Source: Actinomycetota bacterium (lineage in GTDB: Bacteria > Actinomycetota > Actinomycetes > S36-B12 > UBA10799). From it: a DNA stretch of 54,630 bases. The stretch is taken from assembly GCA_020636995.1 (NCBI GenBank), contig JACJWU010000009.1, positions 1 through 54,630 on the forward strand, read 5' to 3'. The position numbers and the translations under genes were made by a program. The notes under the pieces were generated by a model. That model made no database searches. It saw nothing but the letters and a program-made list of their open reading frames with translations, and had not been told where the DNA came from. The stretch's first letter is position 1. Each line of letters opens with the position of its first letter. Of this stretch, positions 33,230 to 41,083 are shown piece after piece.

Positions 33230-33787
33230 TCAGACCTCGAGCAGTTCTTCCTCTTTGTGCTTGAGGATCTCGTCAACGTGCTCCACCTGCTCATGGGTCA
33301 CGCTCTCGAGGTGGGTCAACGCGCGCTTGACATCGTCCTCCCCCACCTCGCCGTCCTTCTTCATCTTCTCGAGTGCTTCTTTCGCCTGGCGGCGGATGTT
33401 CCGGATGCTGACCCGCGCCTCTTCGGCCTTGTGCCGCGCCACCTTGATGTACTCCTTGCGCCGCTCCTCGGTCAACTGCGGCAGGACCACGCGCACGACG
33501 TTGCCGTCGGTCGCGGGGTTCACCCCGAGGTCGGAGTCCCGGATCGCCTTCTCGACCGAGTTGATGGAGTTGCGGTCGAAGGGCGTGATGAGCATCATCC
33601 GCGCATCGGCGGCGTGGAACGAAGCCAGCTGGTTCAGCGGGGTCGGAGCGCCGTAGTAGTCGACGACGATCTTGGAGAACATGGCCGGATTCACCCGGCC
33701 GGTGCGCAGCGTGGCGAAGTCCTCCCGCGCCACCGCGATGGCCTTCTCCATCTTCTCTTCTGCTTCGAGCAGGATGTCGTCGATCAC
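33230..33787 (-). CDS. frr: ribosome recycling factor
   Basis: A 185-residue protein of standard length that, with EF-G, splits post-termination ribosomes. It shows the long three-helix bundle pattern: EAEEKMEKAIAVAREDFATLRTGRVNP at the start, VVDYYGAPTPLNQLA in the small domain, and KEYIKVARHKAEEARVSIRNIRR near the end. It abuts cdsA. In many bacteria pyrH lies immediately upstream; here the upstream neighbour is a divergent cation transporter, and pyrH is about 7.3 kb away. Confidence 0.96.
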   Translation of the reverse strand: MIDDILLEAEEKMEKAIAVAREDFATLRTGRVNPAMFSKIVVDYYGAPTPLNQLASFHAADARMMLITPFDRNSINSVEKAIRDSDLGVNPATDGNVVRVVLPQLTEERRKEYIKVARHKAEEARVSIRNIRRQAKEALEKMKKDGEVGEDDVKRALTHLESVTHEQVEHVDEILKHKEEELLEV

Positions 33788-33958
33788 AGTCCCAGTCCTC
33801 CTATGCGGCTAAGGGCAGCCTATTGCCTGACATGCTCAGCGGGTCGCGCTTGGGGCACGCAGTGCCATTGTCCCACCAGGACGTGGGCAGCCGGCGTCCG
33901 CGACCAGCAGACGCCCGGAACGTGATCGACCCCGGCCGAGTGCGCCACACTGGGATCC

Positions 33959-34870
33959 GTGGGACACGATCACGGCGCGGTCACCGCCGGCGGGAGGCAC
34001 CGGGGCAGACTGGCCATCGCGCTCGGGATCGCCGCCGTGGTCTTCGTTCTGGAACTCGTCGGCGCGTGGATCACCGGCTCATTGGCCCTGCTCGCCGATG
34101 CCGGACACGTGTTCACCGACATGTTCGGCGTGGCCTTGGCCCTGATCGCAGCGACCATGGCCCAGCGTCCGCCGAGCCTGCGGCGGACCTTCGGATGGCA
34201 GCGACTCGAGGTGATCGCCGCGGCCGCAAACGCACTGCTGCTCATCGGCGTGGGACTCTACGTGGCGTACGAGGCGATCCGCCGGCTCGTCGATCCAGAG
34301 CCGGTCGAGGCCGGACTGATGCTGGTCATCGCCGTCATGGGACTCGTGGCGAATTTCATCTCACTACGGATTCTCACTGCCGGAAAGGACGAGTCGATCA
34401 ATGTCCGCGGTGCATACCTCGAAGTGCTCGGTGACCTGCTCGGATCGGCCGCTGTGGTCGCTGCCGCGGGGATCATCCTGCTCACCGGCTGGGAGCGCGC
34501 CGACCCGGTGGCGAGCCTCATCGTCGCGGGGCTGATCCTCCCGCGGTCACTACGACTGCTGCGTGACGCCGTGCGCATCCTCATGGAAGCCGCACCCGAG
34601 GACCTCGACGTGCAGCAGGTCCGCACCCACCTGACCGGCGTTCCGGGGGTCGTCGACGTCCACGACGTGCATGTCTGGACGATCACCTCGGGTGTCCCGG
34701 CGCTGACCGCACATGTCGTTGTCGACCGCACCACCCTCGACGACTGCGGTCCGGCGTCGATGCTGCATCAACTTCAGGAATGTGCGAAGGACTGCTTCGA
34801 CATCGAGCACACGACGTTCCAGGTCGAACCCACCGACCACTGGCAGCACGAACCGGGCGCCCATGACTGA
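33959..34870 (+). CDS. cation diffusion facilitator (CzcD/ZitB-like)
   Basis: A 303-residue CDF transporter expected to export Zn2+ or a similar divalent metal from the cytoplasm in exchange for protons. It starts at a GTG with an N-terminal HDHG metal-binding stretch. Six membrane helices follow. The transport site is represented by LLADAGHVFTDMFG in helix 2 and YLEVLGDLLGS in helix 5; the second site has Glu-x3-Asp where some members have His-x3-Asp. The C-terminal cytoplasmic domain contains VDVHDVHVWTITSG and a His-rich tail (TDHWQHEPGAHD). It begins the plus-strand block inserted between frr and feo. Confidence 0.9.
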   Translation: MGHDHGAVTAGGRHRGRLAIALGIAAVVFVLELVGAWITGSLALLADAGHVFTDMFGVALALIAATMAQRPPSLRRTFGWQRLEVIAAAANALLLIGVGLYVAYEAIRRLVDPEPVEAGLMLVIAVMGLVANFISLRILTAGKDESINVRGAYLEVLGDLLGSAAVVAAAGIILLTGWERADPVASLIVAGLILPRSLRLLRDAVRILMEAAPEDLDVQQVRTHLTGVPGVVDVHDVHVWTITSGVPALTAHVVVDRTTLDDCGPASMLHQLQECAKDCFDIEHTTFQVEPTDHWQHEPGAHD

Positions 34871-34903
34871 CCGTCCGCTGGGTTGCGTGTAAGAGGCTGA
34901 CGC

Positions 34904-35041
34904 CCCACAACTGGGCCAGCTCGGCGTCAGGTCGCCCAGTTGTGGGCGCCGATCGCTGCCCGGAAAGCACCACAACGGACTATTCGGCCCCACAACTGGG
35001 CCAGCAGACAGACGTGAGGCAGACGGCGGCCCAGTTGTGGG
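34904..35041. repeat. four copies of a CCCACAACTGGG element in alternating orientation
   Basis: CCCACAACTGGG lies at 34904-34915 and 34989-35000, and its reverse complement CCCAGTTGTGGG at 34935-34946 and 35030-35041. The identity extends further: the second pair forms a perfect 15-bp stem (CCCCACAACTGGGCC / GGCCCAGTTGTGGGG) around a 25-base loop. Each unit also has CCCA/TGGG half-symmetry. The array fills most of the 253-base gap between the CDF gene and the ECF sigma gene. It could be a tandem operator, paired terminator hairpins or a small dispersed repeat. Nothing else recognisable lies in the gap. Confidence 0.8.
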
Positions 35042-35123
35042 GTCACCCTTCCCCACTCGCAGCCGAGCCGTCCGGTGGACACGTGACCTGTAACGCTGCG
35101 GCCTCTGCCGGGAACATAAGGGT

Positions 35124-35612
35124 GTGAGGGACCGGGATTGGCTGACGCGGCTGTACGAGGAGTACAGCGATGACGTGTTCAGGTATGCGGTGCGTCGCCT
35201 GGCCAGCCGCGAGGACGCCGAAGACGTCCTCGTCGAGGTCTACACGGTGGCCTGGCGGCGACGGACGGTCGTGCCCGATCAGGCACTGCCGTGGCTGTAC
35301 CGCACCGCGGCGAACACAATCGCCCACATCATCCGCGGCGACGGCCGTCGCGGGCGACTGCAGGCCCGGCTGACGGCGGTGACCCCGCTGCACACCGAGG
35401 ACCCGGTACCGGACCCCGACCTCGCCACCGCACTGGCCCGCCTCGCTCCGGCGGATGCGGAGATCCTCCGCTTGTGGGCGTGGGAGGGTCTGGAGCCGAC
35501 GGAGATCGCCGAGGTGCTGGACACGTCACCCGGAGCCGCCCGCACACGACTCTCGCGGGCGAAAGCACGCCTGCGCCAGCACTACGAATCCAGTGAGGAG
35601 GTGGGGTCATGA
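35124..35612 (+). CDS. ECF-type RNA polymerase sigma factor
   Basis: A 162-residue sigma-70 family factor with only regions 2 and 4. Region 2 spans about 5-70 (RLYEEYSDDVFRYAVRRL and SREDAEDVLVEVYTVAWRR, with LPWLYRTAANTIAHIIRG). Region 4 spans about 105-155, with a helix-turn-helix in EGLEPTEIAEVLDTSPGAAR and the recognition helix TRLSRAKARLRQHY. It starts at the GTG at 35124. The stop overlaps the next gene, a membrane protein, by 4 nt. This suggests a sigma/anti-sigma pair, with CCCACAACTGGG elements upstream as possible control sites. The target regulon is unknown. Confidence 0.88.
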   Translation: MRDRDWLTRLYEEYSDDVFRYAVRRLASREDAEDVLVEVYTVAWRRRTVVPDQALPWLYRTAANTIAHIIRGDGRRGRLQARLTAVTPLHTEDPVPDPDLATALARLAPADAEILRLWAWEGLEPTEIAEVLDTSPGAARTRLSRAKARLRQHYESSEEVGS

Positions 35613-36595
35613 TCTCGGACGACACCCTGCGCGCACGACTGGCCGGTCTTGACCCGGCCGCGGATCTGGCGGCACCCAACCTGCTGGACCGGGTCGACCT
35701 CGAGACACCCGACGACGCGCCGCGCCGGCACTGGGGTCGGCCGTTGATCCTTGCGGCTGCGGCGGTGGCGCTGGTCGCACTCTTCGGCGCCACCGTGGTG
35801 CCCAACTTGTTCTCCGGCGCACCGGAGACGATAGGCGCCGCCGTGTCCGGCGACCGATCAGTCGAGAGCGCGCCGACCACGGAGTCCGCTGGATCCGCGG
35901 ATCAACCGGTCTATCCAGGTGGCCCGTCGATCATCCGCACGGCCTCGCTGCTCGTGGGTACCGACGACCCCACCGCAGCCGCCGACGCGTATGTCGCGCG
36001 GATCTCCGCCCTCGGCGGTCAGGTGAGTTCCCGCACCGATGTCACAGAGGGTGGCACGTACGCACCGAGCACCATGATGGGCAGCGACGCGATGATGCCC
36101 ATGCCCTACCCCAGCGGTCCTGGCGTCTGGCTGTCGGTCGAGGTGCCCGCGGACCGGTTCGACGAGGCACTGGCTGCCGCACGCGAAACGGGCCAGACAG
36201 TCCGGCTCGAACAGTCGGCGCAAGATGTCTCCGCCACGGTTGCCGACATCGACGCGCGTGTCAGGGCGCTGCGCAGTTCGGTCGCCCAGTTGCGGTCGCT
36301 GATGGACGAGGCGACCAGTGTGTCCGAGGTCATCGCCCTCGAGGACGCCATCGCCACGCGGCAGTCCGAACTCGACGGCCTGGTCGCACAGCAGCGTGAA
36401 CTGCGCAACAGCACTTCGATGTCTCAGATCAGTCTGGCGCTGATGAGCCCCGAGGATGCCGCTGCGGCGGTCGGCGAAGAGGCACCCGACCCCTGGACGC
36501 CGGTGCGCTGGGCCATCGGACTCGCGCTGACGGCAGGCCTGATCATCCTGGTGATCGTGATGACGCGCCGCAGGCGCGACAAGCCGACCGCGTAG
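35609..36595 (+). CDS. DUF4349 membrane protein, possible anti-sigma factor
   Basis: A 328-residue protein with a cytoplasmic N-terminus of about 45 residues, a membrane segment at about 46-66 (LILAAAAVALVALFGATVV), an extracytoplasmic DUF4349 region (about 100-290) and a second membrane segment near 300-320 followed by a basic tail. DUF4349 is shown by IIRTASLLVGTDDPTAA, then VWLSVEVPADRFDEAL, then a coiled-coil-like DIDARVRALRSSVAQLRSLM. A Met-rich loop (TMMGSDAMMPMPYP) interrupts it. Overlap with the sigma gene supports a joint function. Inhibition of the sigma factor by the short N-terminus is inference; no zinc-binding anti-sigma motif is visible. Confidence 0.8.
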   Translation: MISDDTLRARLAGLDPAADLAAPNLLDRVDLETPDDAPRRHWGRPLILAAAAVALVALFGATVVPNLFSGAPETIGAAVSGDRSVESAPTTESAGSADQPVYPGGPSIIRTASLLVGTDDPTAAADAYVARISALGGQVSSRTDVTEGGTYAPSTMMGSDAMMPMPYPSGPGVWLSVEVPADRFDEALAAARETGQTVRLEQSAQDVSATVADIDARVRALRSSVAQLRSLMDEATSVSEVIALEDAIATRQSELDGLVAQQRELRNSTSMSQISLALMSPEDAAAAVGEEAPDPWTPVRWAIGLALTAGLIILVIVMTRRRRDKPTA

Positions 36596-36608
36596 TACCT
36601 TCCGAGGC

Positions 36609-37514
36609 GTGACAGTTCACGACCTCGGCGACACCCCGCCATCGGATCGCGGTTTCGTGGAGAGGCTCACCCTGAACCGCATCGACCGGGACATCTTCTT
36701 GGGCTGGTGCCATGCGGGATCGCCGCTGCGCGCGTTCGGCGGTCAGGTCGCGGCCCAGGCACTGGTGGCGGCAGGGACCACGGTCGAGCAACCCGGACGG
36801 GTGGTCCACTCCCTGCACGCCTACTTCCTGCGGGCCGGGTCGACGACCGACCACATCATCTACATGGTCGATCGCCCGCGCGATGGGCGCTCGTTCTCCA
36901 CCCGGCGGGTGCGAGCCGTCCAGTACGGCAAGACCATCTTCACGATGTCCGCCTCGTACGCCCAGCAGCTCGAGGGACCTGGCCACACCACCGCGCCTCT
37001 GCCCGACGAATCCTGGATGGAGAAAGTGCCGGCGCCGCAGACCCTGCCGCGCACCGACATCCTGCACCGGCTCTCGCAGAACACGGAGGGTGACGACAAC
37101 GGGTGGCCACACAGGGACTTCGTCGATATCCGGTTCGTGGACCACGATCGCGTCCGGGAGATGACCGCGGGACGTTTCGACCGCATGGCATGGGTCAGGG
37201 CTGACGAGGCGCTGCCGGATCCCTCACTGTTCCACGTGTGCGCCATGACCTACTTCTCGGATCTGACTCTCGTGGGCACTGTGATGGGTCATCACGGTGG
37301 GTTCCTCGCACGCGGCGACCTCGACATCGCCTCGCTGGATCATGCGATGTGGTTCCATGCCCCGTTCCGCGCCGATGAGTGGCTGCTGTTCGCCACCTCC
37401 AGCCCCGTCTCCGGTGGCGGTCATGGGTTCGCGACCGGCCAGTTCTACCGGCCAGACGGGACACTTGTCTCATCGGCCGCCCAGGAAGTTCTGATGCGGG
37501 AGCCTCCCGCCTGA
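36609..37514 (+). CDS. tesB: acyl-CoA thioesterase II
   Basis: A 301-residue double-hotdog thioesterase that hydrolyses acyl-CoA to fatty acid and CoA. The first hotdog has FGGQVAAQALVAAG and VVHSLHAYFLRAGS; the second has ASLDHAMWFHAPFRADEW, then TSSPVSGGGHGFATGQFY and AAQEVLMR. By comparison with TesB, the Asp of SLDHAMWFH, a Ser/Thr in the next strand and the Gln of AAQEVL form the active site. It starts at the GTG at 36609, 13 bases after the DUF4349 gene. It may be read from the sigma operon or independently. Confidence 0.92.
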   Translation: MTVHDLGDTPPSDRGFVERLTLNRIDRDIFLGWCHAGSPLRAFGGQVAAQALVAAGTTVEQPGRVVHSLHAYFLRAGSTTDHIIYMVDRPRDGRSFSTRRVRAVQYGKTIFTMSASYAQQLEGPGHTTAPLPDESWMEKVPAPQTLPRTDILHRLSQNTEGDDNGWPHRDFVDIRFVDHDRVREMTAGRFDRMAWVRADEALPDPSLFHVCAMTYFSDLTLVGTVMGHHGGFLARGDLDIASLDHAMWFHAPFRADEWLLFATSSPVSGGGHGFATGQFYRPDGTLVSSAAQEVLMREPPA

Positions 37515-37537
37515 GTCCACGGGCTTAAGTTGGAGGT

Positions 37538-38617
37538 ATGGCTGAGGCAACCACCATCCGATACTCCGCACCCTTCTCCGTCGTCGGTCCGCGCGGACCT
37601 CGCTTCGGCGACTACGTCGGACTGAGCACCACCCTGCGCCCCCCGTCCGCCGAAGGGCTGCCTGGTCGCCGGCACCTCGAGGACTTCCTACGCCACAAAC
37701 GCTGGATGTACACCTTCGCGGCCAACCGGGACCTGCTGGTGACCGCCGCGATCGTCGACGCCGGTCCGACCGGGACGACCTTCATCACGGTGGCCGACCG
37801 ACGCACCGGGAAGTTGCTGGCGGACATCAGCCGACCCGGTGGCACCAAGCCCATGGTCTCGGTGAACGACCACCCCGGTGAGGGGCATCGCAGTCGCTAC
37901 CGCATGCCCGGCTCAGATGTGAACATGCAGACCTCCGACGGCGTGCTCCATGTGCGCGCCAAAGTCGGCTCCCCCGTCGGGCTGCCGGCCATCGGCAAGC
38001 CCGCCGTGGAACTCGATCTCGCCTTCGACATCACCGCCTCACCCGCACTCACGGTGATCTCCGATCTCAAGACCGAGCCACGACTGGTCTCGACCACAGG
38101 GAAGAACGCCGCATTGCCGGTATCCGGGCGGGTCGTCGTGCGCCAGGGCGGGATCGTTCATGCCTTCGACATCACCGACGGTCTCGGCGGCTTCGACTAC
38201 ACCAGTGGGAACCTCCCCCGGCACACCCAATGGCGCTGGGCCTACCTCGTCGGACGTCTCGCCAACGGCAAGACACTCGGCCTCAACCTCTCGGCCGACT
38301 TCTCCGGTCTCGTGGGCAACGCCCGGGAGAACTCGGTCTGGTACGACGGCCAACTGATGGCGATCGACCCGGACGCCACGATCGATGTGGACCTCGACGA
38401 ACCAGGAAAGCCGTGGCATGTCCGCACCTCCGACGGCAAGGTCGACCTGGTGTTCGACCCCATCGGGGTCCACCGCGAATCGCTGGATCTGAAGCTGGTG
38501 CGCAGCCGCTTCCTACAGCCTGTGGGCGAGTTCAGCGGCACGATCAAACTCGGCCGCCGGACGCTGGACGTCGACCGACTCCCCGGGGTCGTGGAGAACC
38601 AGGACGTGATCTGGTAG
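37538..38617 (+). CDS. DUF2804 domain protein
   Basis: A 359-residue protein that matches the DUF2804 family in pattern: an early HKRWMYTFAANRDLLVTAAI strand pair, a long all-beta body with GFDYTSGNLPRHTQWRWAY, and the closing GVVENQDVIW. It has no signal peptide or membrane segment. The family resembles lipocalin/hydroxyneurosporene-dehydratase-like beta folds, but its biochemical function is not known to me. It starts 23 bases after tesB and ends 16 bases before the convergent feoC gene. Confidence 0.75.
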   Translation: MAEATTIRYSAPFSVVGPRGPRFGDYVGLSTTLRPPSAEGLPGRRHLEDFLRHKRWMYTFAANRDLLVTAAIVDAGPTGTTFITVADRRTGKLLADISRPGGTKPMVSVNDHPGEGHRSRYRMPGSDVNMQTSDGVLHVRAKVGSPVGLPAIGKPAVELDLAFDITASPALTVISDLKTEPRLVSTTGKNAALPVSGRVVVRQGGIVHAFDITDGLGGFDYTSGNLPRHTQWRWAYLVGRLANGKTLGLNLSADFSGLVGNARENSVWYDGQLMAIDPDATIDVDLDEPGKPWHVRTSDGKVDLVFDPIGVHRESLDLKLVRSRFLQPVGEFSGTIKLGRRTLDVDRLPGVVENQDVIW

Positions 38618-38633
38618 TTACCGCTGACCGGCC

Positions 38634-38879
38634 TCAGCGTCGGGTCAGCGTCAACGGCACCGGACCCGTGCCACAACTGCTCGCCGAGCCACACGAGCCG
38701 CATCCCTGGGACAGACACCCCGGAGCCAGCGACTCAGGACGAAGTCTTCCCATCCGCTCCAGCGCCTCGAGGGCCGCCCGCACGGTGTCCTCGCCGAGGT
38801 GGGTGCGGTCGATCACCTCGGCAACGGTCACTGCCCCACCGTCCACGGCTCCGAGCACCTGCGTCAACGGCCCGCTCAT
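38634..38879 (-). CDS. feoC: FeoC-like winged-helix protein with Cys cluster
   Basis: An 81-residue protein from the ATG at 38879. Residues about 1-50 form a short winged helix (VTVAEVIDRTHLGEDTVRAALEAL). Cys55, Cys60, Cys63 and Cys69 give the C-x4-C-x2-C-x5-C pattern of FeoC proteins, which bind an iron-sulfur cluster and tune FeoB levels. It is last in a feoA-feoB-feoC operon on the minus strand. The intended feoB stop appears to overlap its ATG (ATGA); as sequenced, the feoB frame instead runs through feoC to 38734. Confidence 0.8.
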   Translation of the reverse strand: MSGPLTQVLGAVDGGAVTVAEVIDRTHLGEDTVRAALEALERMGRLRPESLAPGCLSQGCGSCGSASSCGTGPVPLTLTRR

Positions 38880-40371
38880 GTGAGGCCTTTCCGATCTGGA
38901 ACACCGCGACCGCGGCAATCCAGGCGATCGAAAGTTGCAGCGCGATCCCGAACATCGTCCACCGCGCACCGATCTCGCGCCATTGGGTCGCAAGCGTGGC
39001 GACACACGGCGTGTATGCGAGCAGGAAGATCAGGAACGCCCACACCGCTGCTGTCGTGTAGCCTCCGGAGGATTCTGCGAAGTCCGCCTTGACGGCGTCC
39101 CCAAGACTGCCCGGGTTCGACGGGTCCTCAGGCTCCTCGACGGCGTAGGTCTGCGCCCATGACGAGATGACCGCCTCCTTCGCCACGAATCCGACGGTCA
39201 GGGCGCCCACCGCCTCCCAGTTGCCGAAGCCCGCCGGCGCGAACACCGGCGCGACAGCTTCAGCGGCGGCGGCGTAGGCACTGTCCTCGACAGGGACATC
39301 GGCGAACCCACCCTGGCCGCCCACGGGGATCGACTGCAGCAGCCACACGGCGGCGACCGTGGCCACGATGATCCCGGACGCTGTCTGCAGGAAGCCCTTC
39401 AGACGCAGCCATGTCACAGCGCCGAGGATGCGCGGATGCGGCAGTTGGTAGGGCGGCAGGTCAAGAATGAGCGGATCCCTGCCCAGGGTGCGCCACAGCG
39501 TCTTCTTCAGAGCCAGACCGACGACCACCACGAACAGGATCGAGATCAGGTACATCGCGAAGACCACGTTGCCCGCATGGTCTGGGAAGAACACGGCGGC
39601 GAGCATGACGTAGACCGCGAGGCGGGCGGTGCATGACGTGAACGGCACCAGCAGCGCGGTGAGGATGCGGTGACGTGCGTCGGGCAGCACCCGCGTGGCG
39701 CTGATCGCCGGCACGTTGCATCCGAATCCCACGACCAAGGGCAGGAACGCGCGCCCTGGCAGACCGATGAAACGCATGGTGCGATCGGTCACCACGGCCG
39801 CGCGGGCCATGTACCCGGAGTCCTCCAGCAGCGACAGCAGCAGGAACATGATCGCCATCAGCGGCACGAAGGTGAGCAACATCCCCACGCCACCGATCAG
39901 GCCGTCGATGAAGAAGCTCTCGATCCAGGTGCCCCCGAGCCCCACGGCGCCGAGAACCGCGGCTGCGGCGTCGCTGACGGGGCCTGCGAACAGGCTGTCG
40001 AGGGCGTCCTGCAGAGGTGCTGCCGCTCTGATCGTCAGTTGGAAGACGGCCCACATGACGGCGAGGAAGATGATCGGGCCCAGCCACGGAGCGGTGACCC
40101 AGCGGTCGATGCGGTCGGACCAGGTGCGCACGTCGGTGTCCGGTGTGACCACCGAGGCATCCACAGCCGCCTGGACCCACGCGAACCGCTCATCGGCTTG
40201 ACCGAGTTCGTCGTCGGTGACTTCACCGCGTACCCGAGCAGGAGTCACGGGAGCGGCGAGAACCTCCACCACACGACGCGTGAGGTCCGCATCGCCGGCA
40301 CCGTGCCTCGGGTCGAGGCGGACGACCGGGACCCCAGATGCCGCTCCAGGCGGTGACATCCACGTCGACAC
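38734..40371 (-). CDS. feoB: ferrous iron transporter FeoB, membrane part (longest intact frame)
   Basis: This frame encodes the FeoB transport domain, which takes up Fe2+ through the cytoplasmic membrane. From GVPVVRLDPRHG onward it reads as continuous FeoB: the helical spacer, then a Gate motif region PLVVGFGCNVPAISATR, SCTARLAVYVML, and GFVAKEAVISSWAQTY, with about 8-10 membrane helices. The first dozen residues and the last 50 or so (after VAVFQIGKA) are off-frame. One lost G/C near 38884-38887 would explain the C-terminal read-through; restoring it gives QIGKGLT and a stop overlapping the feoC ATG. The GTPase domain lies upstream in other frames (separate entry), so this product as sequenced would lack it. 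Confidence 0.8.
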   Translation of the reverse strand: MSTWMSPPGAASGVPVVRLDPRHGAGDADLTRRVVEVLAAPVTPARVRGEVTDDELGQADERFAWVQAAVDASVVTPDTDVRTWSDRIDRWVTAPWLGPIIFLAVMWAVFQLTIRAAAPLQDALDSLFAGPVSDAAAAVLGAVGLGGTWIESFFIDGLIGGVGMLLTFVPLMAIMFLLLSLLEDSGYMARAAVVTDRTMRFIGLPGRAFLPLVVGFGCNVPAISATRVLPDARHRILTALLVPFTSCTARLAVYVMLAAVFFPDHAGNVVFAMYLISILFVVVVGLALKKTLWRTLGRDPLILDLPPYQLPHPRILGAVTWLRLKGFLQTASGIIVATVAAVWLLQSIPVGGQGGFADVPVEDSAYAAAAEAVAPVFAPAGFGNWEAVGALTVGFVAKEAVISSWAQTYAVEEPEDPSNPGSLGDAVKADFAESSGGYTTAAVWAFLIFLLAYTPCVATLATQWREIGARWTMFGIALQLSIAWIAAVAVFQIGKASHERAVDAGARSRGRWGSDRCRGDRPHPPRRGHRAGGPRGAGADGKTSS

Positions 40372-40832
40372 CTCGTCGTGCCGCGATGTCCGACATCGTC
40401 AAGGCCACGACGATCCGGGCGTCCTGCTCGCGGATCTGCGACAGCAGGTACAGGAACGGGACAACCGCGATGCATCGACCACTACAACGATGGCGTCCGG
40501 ACGCTCGGCGGATCCTCGACGCGCAGCATCGCGTGTGTGAAGGCCTCGTCCGGGGACATCGCATCGAGGCTGTACGCCCCGGGCAGATCCACCAGCGCCA
40601 CCGCACCGGGTTCGCCGGGCAGGCGCCATTCACACCTGCCGACCTCCACGGTCGTGCCGGGCCAGTTCCCCACGCTGCGACGTGCGCCGGTCAGGGAGTT
40701 GAAAAGAGTGGACTTGCCGACGTTGGGTGCCCTGACAGGCGACCACCGGGGCACCACTGGCCGCCAGCGGCCCAGCGGCGTCGGAGTGACACGATGCGAA
40801 GCTCGGCGCGAGGACGACGTCTGCTCACTCAT
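40372..40832 (-). pseudogene. feoB: 5' part of feoB (GTPase domain) broken by multiple frameshifts
   Basis: Starting at the ATG at 40832, FeoB G-domain motifs are all present but spread over three frames: APNVGKSTLFNSLTG (G1), GNWPGTTVEVG (G2), VDLPGAYSLDA (G3), PDAIVVVVDASRLSRS, and LYLLSQIREQDARIVVALT with MSD. The breaks fall near 40784, 40738, 40731, 40507 and 40453; two more, near 40350 and 40333, lie just inside the next frame. At each, adding back one base to a run of C or G restores the expected peptide (for example VEDPPERPDAIV and VTALERHLGVPVV). With eight bases restored, counting the one near 38886, feoB from 40832 to 38876 is exactly 655 codons. Either the gene is inactivated or the assembly has lost bases here. 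Confidence 0.8.
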
Positions 40833-41044
40833 GCTCAGGCTCCGCTTCGATCGACGCCGCCAGTCGGCGTCGACGGCGATCCGCGCACCGTCCACAGCCA
40901 GAACCGGCCTCCGCCGCGGACTGGTGGACGCGGATCTTGGCCCGGGTCGCACGCCCATCTCGGCCAACCGCCGTCGAACAGCGAGATCCGCCCACAGCCG
41001 TGACGTGGACCGATGCCGGTCACCCTGCCGTCAGCCGTGCTCAC
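40825..41044 (-). pseudogene. feoA: feoA (SH3-like Fe2+ transport accessory protein) broken by frameshifts
   Basis: From the GTG at 41044, pieces of a FeoA protein appear in different frames: ADLAVRRRLAEMGVRPG, AKIRVHQSAA, then VLAVDGARIAVDAD, and IEAEPEHE before a TGA at 40827-40825. Five single-base losses in G or C runs (near 40992, 40941, 40911, 40905 and 40863) would join them into one frame of 75 codons, the normal FeoA size. FeoA proteins bind FeoB and assist Fe2+ uptake. The corrected stop would overlap the feoB ATG by 8 nt. No uninterrupted frame for FeoA exists as given. Break positions are my estimates from reading the three frames. Confidence 0.72.
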
Positions 41045-41067
41045 ACGTCCACGGTAGCACCGCGGGA

Positions 41068-41083
41068 GTTAGGTAACCCTAAC
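41068..41083. promoter_or_regulatory. possible DtxR/IdeR-type iron box upstream of feoA
   Basis: GTTAGGTAACCCTAAC has perfect 6-bp arms (GTTAGG/CCTAAC) around four bases and begins 24 bases before the feoA GTG. Aligned to the 19-bp DtxR consensus from actinobacteria (TTAGGTTAGSCTAACCTAA), the first 15 bases agree at 12 positions and the right end is poor. The site and the genes it precedes fit iron-dependent repression of feoABC, but the spacing is shorter than the classical box. Confidence 0.5.

Noticed and set aside
40330..41044. Programmed frameshifting as the explanation for feoA/feoB
   Set aside because: About a dozen shifts, each a one-base loss in a different G/C run, is far beyond any known programmed frameshifting; error or decay is simpler.
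33959..41044. Mobile element carrying the block between frr and pyrH
   Set aside because: No transposase, integrase, flanking direct repeats or tRNA target is visible at either end.
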